The translations under genes were made by a program, and so were the position numbers. From contig OX439004.1 in assembly GCA_949316495.1 (NCBI GenBank), positions 28,922,904 to 28,986,903 of the forward strand: a DNA stretch of 64,000 bases. The letters are read 5' to 3'. Of the stretch, positions 61,350 through 64,000 are shown one piece after another. The stretch's first letter is position 1. Each line of letters begins with the position of its first letter. The DNA is from Amphiduros pacificus (Eukaryota; Annelida; Polychaeta; Phyllodocida; Hesionidae). The notes below the pieces were generated by a model. It had not been told where the DNA came from, made no database searches, and saw only the letters and a program-made list of their open reading frames with translations.

Positions 61350-61800
61350 CATGTCTTACTCAGCCGGGCGGCTTTGGATCAGCCTCAGTAATTACTCAGT
61401 ATTTCTTGCAATAATATCGAGCTTTAAATTTGGAGAAGCCAAGAGCTACTTTCCCCAATTAAAATACCATTTCCTATTTGGGAAAGGAGATAGAGCGTTG
61501 CCTTTTATTCTCGAAGGGTGTTCGAAAATGTGGAGCGCATGCGATCCACCCTCTCGCCTGCCTATTCCGCTCCCACGCAAGGACACAATGCCTCGGTGAC
61601 GGGGGTTGGTCACGCAGTTGCCTTCATCATAGTAAACACCACACCGTATTGTTTATGCTTGCTATGGTTATATGTGCGACTATGGGATGTAATATCCGCG
61701 TGCTTTGTCATCATTTACGTGGTGAGGTAATCACGCAGATTGGGCGAGAAACAGTTCGTCCCACGGGGCTAGTAATTTCGTGACAGCCCTTGTACAATTC
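61350..61800. other. GC-richer non-coding block
   Basis: Overlapping short frames on both strands and no splice-compatible protein. Possible regulatory region; I see no defined element. Confidence 0.3.
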
Positions 61801-62241
61801 TCACTCTAGGCACGTTTTCTCATCTATGCGCGATATTTAAAGTGCCTCTAGGAGCGTGTTATGACAACAACCAAGATTTAATATAATAAAGAAGAGAGAA
61901 ACGAGGCGGCCAATGGAAGGGATGCAAGTGCAATATGTTTGGTACTGACATTATCATGCATATCAGACGAAATAGCTTGTAGTATATGCAGCCATACAGA
62001 GAAAACCTAACACTGACTCACCGAGACTATCTGTGATTGTGTGCTCAATAAACTTCACACTTCCACACTATATTTGAACAGAGAAGCTTTTTAAATTCAT
62101 ACCAATATTATTTGCTCCTGCCATAAAACGTGGCGAAGCAATGGTTCCAGAATAACTAGCTCTCCATTCACCACACACGTTTTTTTGTATTGGGGACAGA
62201 GCAGTTAAGTTAATGCAGTAGAATTGAGCATTTCCATCGCA

Positions 62242-62492
62242 TTAATCACCCAGTCGCATTCCCATTATCATAGGAAACTCTATAGTTGCGCCCTGTGGTG
62301 GCACATCATCAATGGAGCTTGACTGCATTGTAAGGCCACCAGGTCTGCTCATAATCAGTCTCTGCCTGCATGCTATCAATCTTGACAAGGATACTTGGAA
62401 TCTGAGGACAAAACCACTGTGATATAAGGTTGCCACTGTTGCATTGATAGCTTCTCTGAATGCGTCCTGCCTGATGAGGACACAGTCACTGT
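62242..62492 (-). CDS. Possible terminal coding exon, unrecognised
   Basis: Minus-strand open frame with balanced codon use, read from a possible acceptor (CTTCACAG, edge at 62492) to a TAA at 62242-62244: includes SDCVLIRQDAFREAINATVA and ends PQGATIEFPMIMGMRLGD. It lacks the low complexity of the adjoining array. The frame stays open upstream to 62550, but that part belongs to the 38-bp repeat. No upstream exon is visible up to the window edge because the array and its flank give no clear donor. I do not recognise the protein. It could be the last exon of a gene extending past 64000, or a gene fragment. Confidence 0.3.
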
Positions 62493-62504
62493 CTGTGAAG
62501 GCCA

Positions 62505-63590
62505 TGCACGAGGGACTGTCTAAATGGGCCATAAATGAGATAATTAACATGGACTGTCTAAATGGGCCATACCTGAGATAGTATACAGGGACTGTCTAAA
62601 TGGGCCATACCTGAGATATTATACAGGGACTGTCTAAATGGGCCATACCTGAGATATTATACAGGGACTGTCTAAATGGGCCATACCTGAGATAGTATAC
62701 AGAGACTGTCTAAATGGGCAATACCTGAGATAGTATACAGAGACTGTCTAAATGGGCCATACCTGAGATAGTATACAGAGACTGTCTAAATGGGCCATAC
62801 CTGAGATATTATACAGGGACTGTCTAAATGGTCCATACCCGAAATAGTGTACAGGGACTGTTTAAATGGGCCATACCTTAGATAAGAGGCAGGGACTGCC
62901 TGAATGGCCACTATCTGAATGGACCATATCGAGATAGGATACAGACATTGTCTGATAGGGCCACATCTGAATTGACCATACGAAGGGGGGCACAATGGCA
63001 CTGTCTGAAAGGTATATAACTACAGGGGAAACTACAGGACTGTCTGAATGGGCCATATCTGATATGGCACCATGGGGCTGTCTGATTGGGCCATATCTGA
63101 TATGGCACCATGGGGCTGTCTGATTGGGCCATATCTGATATGGCACCATGGGGCTGTCTGATTGGACCATATCGGATATGGCACCATGGAGCTGTCTGAT
63201 TGGGCCATATCTGATATGGCACCATGGGGCTGTCTGATTGGACCATATCGGATATGGCAACATGGGGCTGTCTGAATGGGCCATATCTGGTATGGCACCA
63301 TGGGGCTGTCTGAATGGGCCATATCTGATATGGCACCATGGGGCTGTCTGAATGAGCCATATCTGATATGGCACCATGGAGCTGTCTGAATGGGCCATAT
63401 CGGATATGGCAACATGGGGCTGTCTGAATGGGCCATATCGGATATGGCACCATGGGGCTGTCTGAATGGGCCATATCGGATATGGCACCATGGGGCTGTC
63501 TGAATGAGCCATATCGGATATGGCACCATGGAGTTGTCTGATTGGGCCATATCTGATATGGCATCATGGGGTTGTCTGAATATGCCTCGA
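62505..63590. repeat. 38-bp minisatellite in two variant blocks
   Basis: Block 1 (62505-62890): GGGACTGTCTAAATGGGCCA plus TACCTGAGATAGTATACA. Block 2 (63040-63590): GGGCTGTCTGAATGGGCCAT plus ATCTGATATGGCACCAT. Both repeat at 38 bp and share CTGTCT(G/A)AATGGGCCATA, so they are one family. Diverged units fill 62890-63040. Confidence 0.93.
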
Positions 63591-63599
63591 AAAGAGGGA

Positions 63600-64000
63600 C
63601 AGGGCATAATACATGTGATAGTGCAAAAGTGCAAAAGACCAAGAGCACGGCATTCTGTGCTAGGGTAAGGCATGATGCAGCATATATCAGGCCGATGAGG
63701 ACAATCCTAACATACTAAGAGATACCTAGCAGTCTTCACAAAAAACATGTATATTGAACTGGTATAATGTGTTATTTTGAGTAACTCACTCCTTCTCGCG
63801 ATAAACTATGGCGGTGTGATTCTGTCACACTATAGATGAGAGGATATCAGCGTGAGATAAGACCGGATGAGATATAAAGCGTGGCTTCTCACGATAGCAA
63901 GCATCCCATCAACAATGTCCTTGCCATGAGAATATACAATTATGGACCAAGGGTAGAAGATCAGATAATAAGGGCATATTAGGCAAATTGGAGAACCTCA
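63600..64000. other. No gene seen
   Basis: Non-coding to the window edge as far as can be read. Confidence 0.4.

Noticed and set aside
62862-63673. Three overlapping 213-245 aa proteins on the minus strand
   Set aside because: All are translations of the same 38-bp minisatellite; no start, splice or non-repeat coding sequence.

Overview
The window reads as animal nuclear DNA: AT-rich, with short exons and GT-AG introns, TATA boxes, tRNA-derived SINEs, TIR elements and many minisatellites. Repeat style (SINE tails of CAAA repeats, palindromic non-autonomous DNA elements) and the protein sequences suggest a lophotrochozoan, most likely a bivalve mollusc. That placement is inference. I see no rRNA, CRISPR, bacterial or viral content.

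Two genes are well supported. The first is a plus-strand stomatin/MEC-2 family gene. Its seven shared exons (34461-38847) encode the membrane hairpin and band 7/PHB domain, and every junction was checked in frame. Upstream, over about 21 kb, lies a series of candidate alternative first or 5' exons, all ending in phase 1 and all able to splice to the same acceptor at 34461: 12727-12774, 13620-13629, 21046-21144, 23597-23663, 24933-26010, 27253-27400, 30947-31016 and 31412-31460. One adds a 359-residue disordered N-terminus, and two (27253 and 31412) resemble each other as if duplicated. This multi-promoter N-terminal cassette array is the most interesting system in the window.

The second gene is on the minus strand (56423-47115, four exons, 161 aa). 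It encodes a secreted protein with a signal peptide, a Tyr/Lys/Ser-rich spacer, a dibasic site, and a 12-cysteine tail arranged as two successive knottin-like C-C-CC-C-C modules. A TATA box sits just upstream. A weaker minus-strand exon candidate lies at 62242-62492.

Layout: 0-1.4 kb holds a hAT-like TIR element with a full-length SINE inserted in it. 2.3-12.2 kb is non-coding with several minisatellites (43, 36, 44 and 21 bp units). 12.7-34.4 kb is the 5' region of the stomatin gene, containing an 18-bp array, a four-copy array of a 524-bp unit (17953-20052), and 42/12-bp arrays. 34.4-38.9 kb is the stomatin body. 39-47 kb is intergenic with 32-bp and 50-bp arrays and a palindromic hAT-like MITE. 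47.1-56.5 kb is the cysteine-rich gene. 56.5-64 kb is intergenic with a SINE, a TIR element, a long AT/TG microsatellite and a 38-bp array that is open in all three minus-strand frames.
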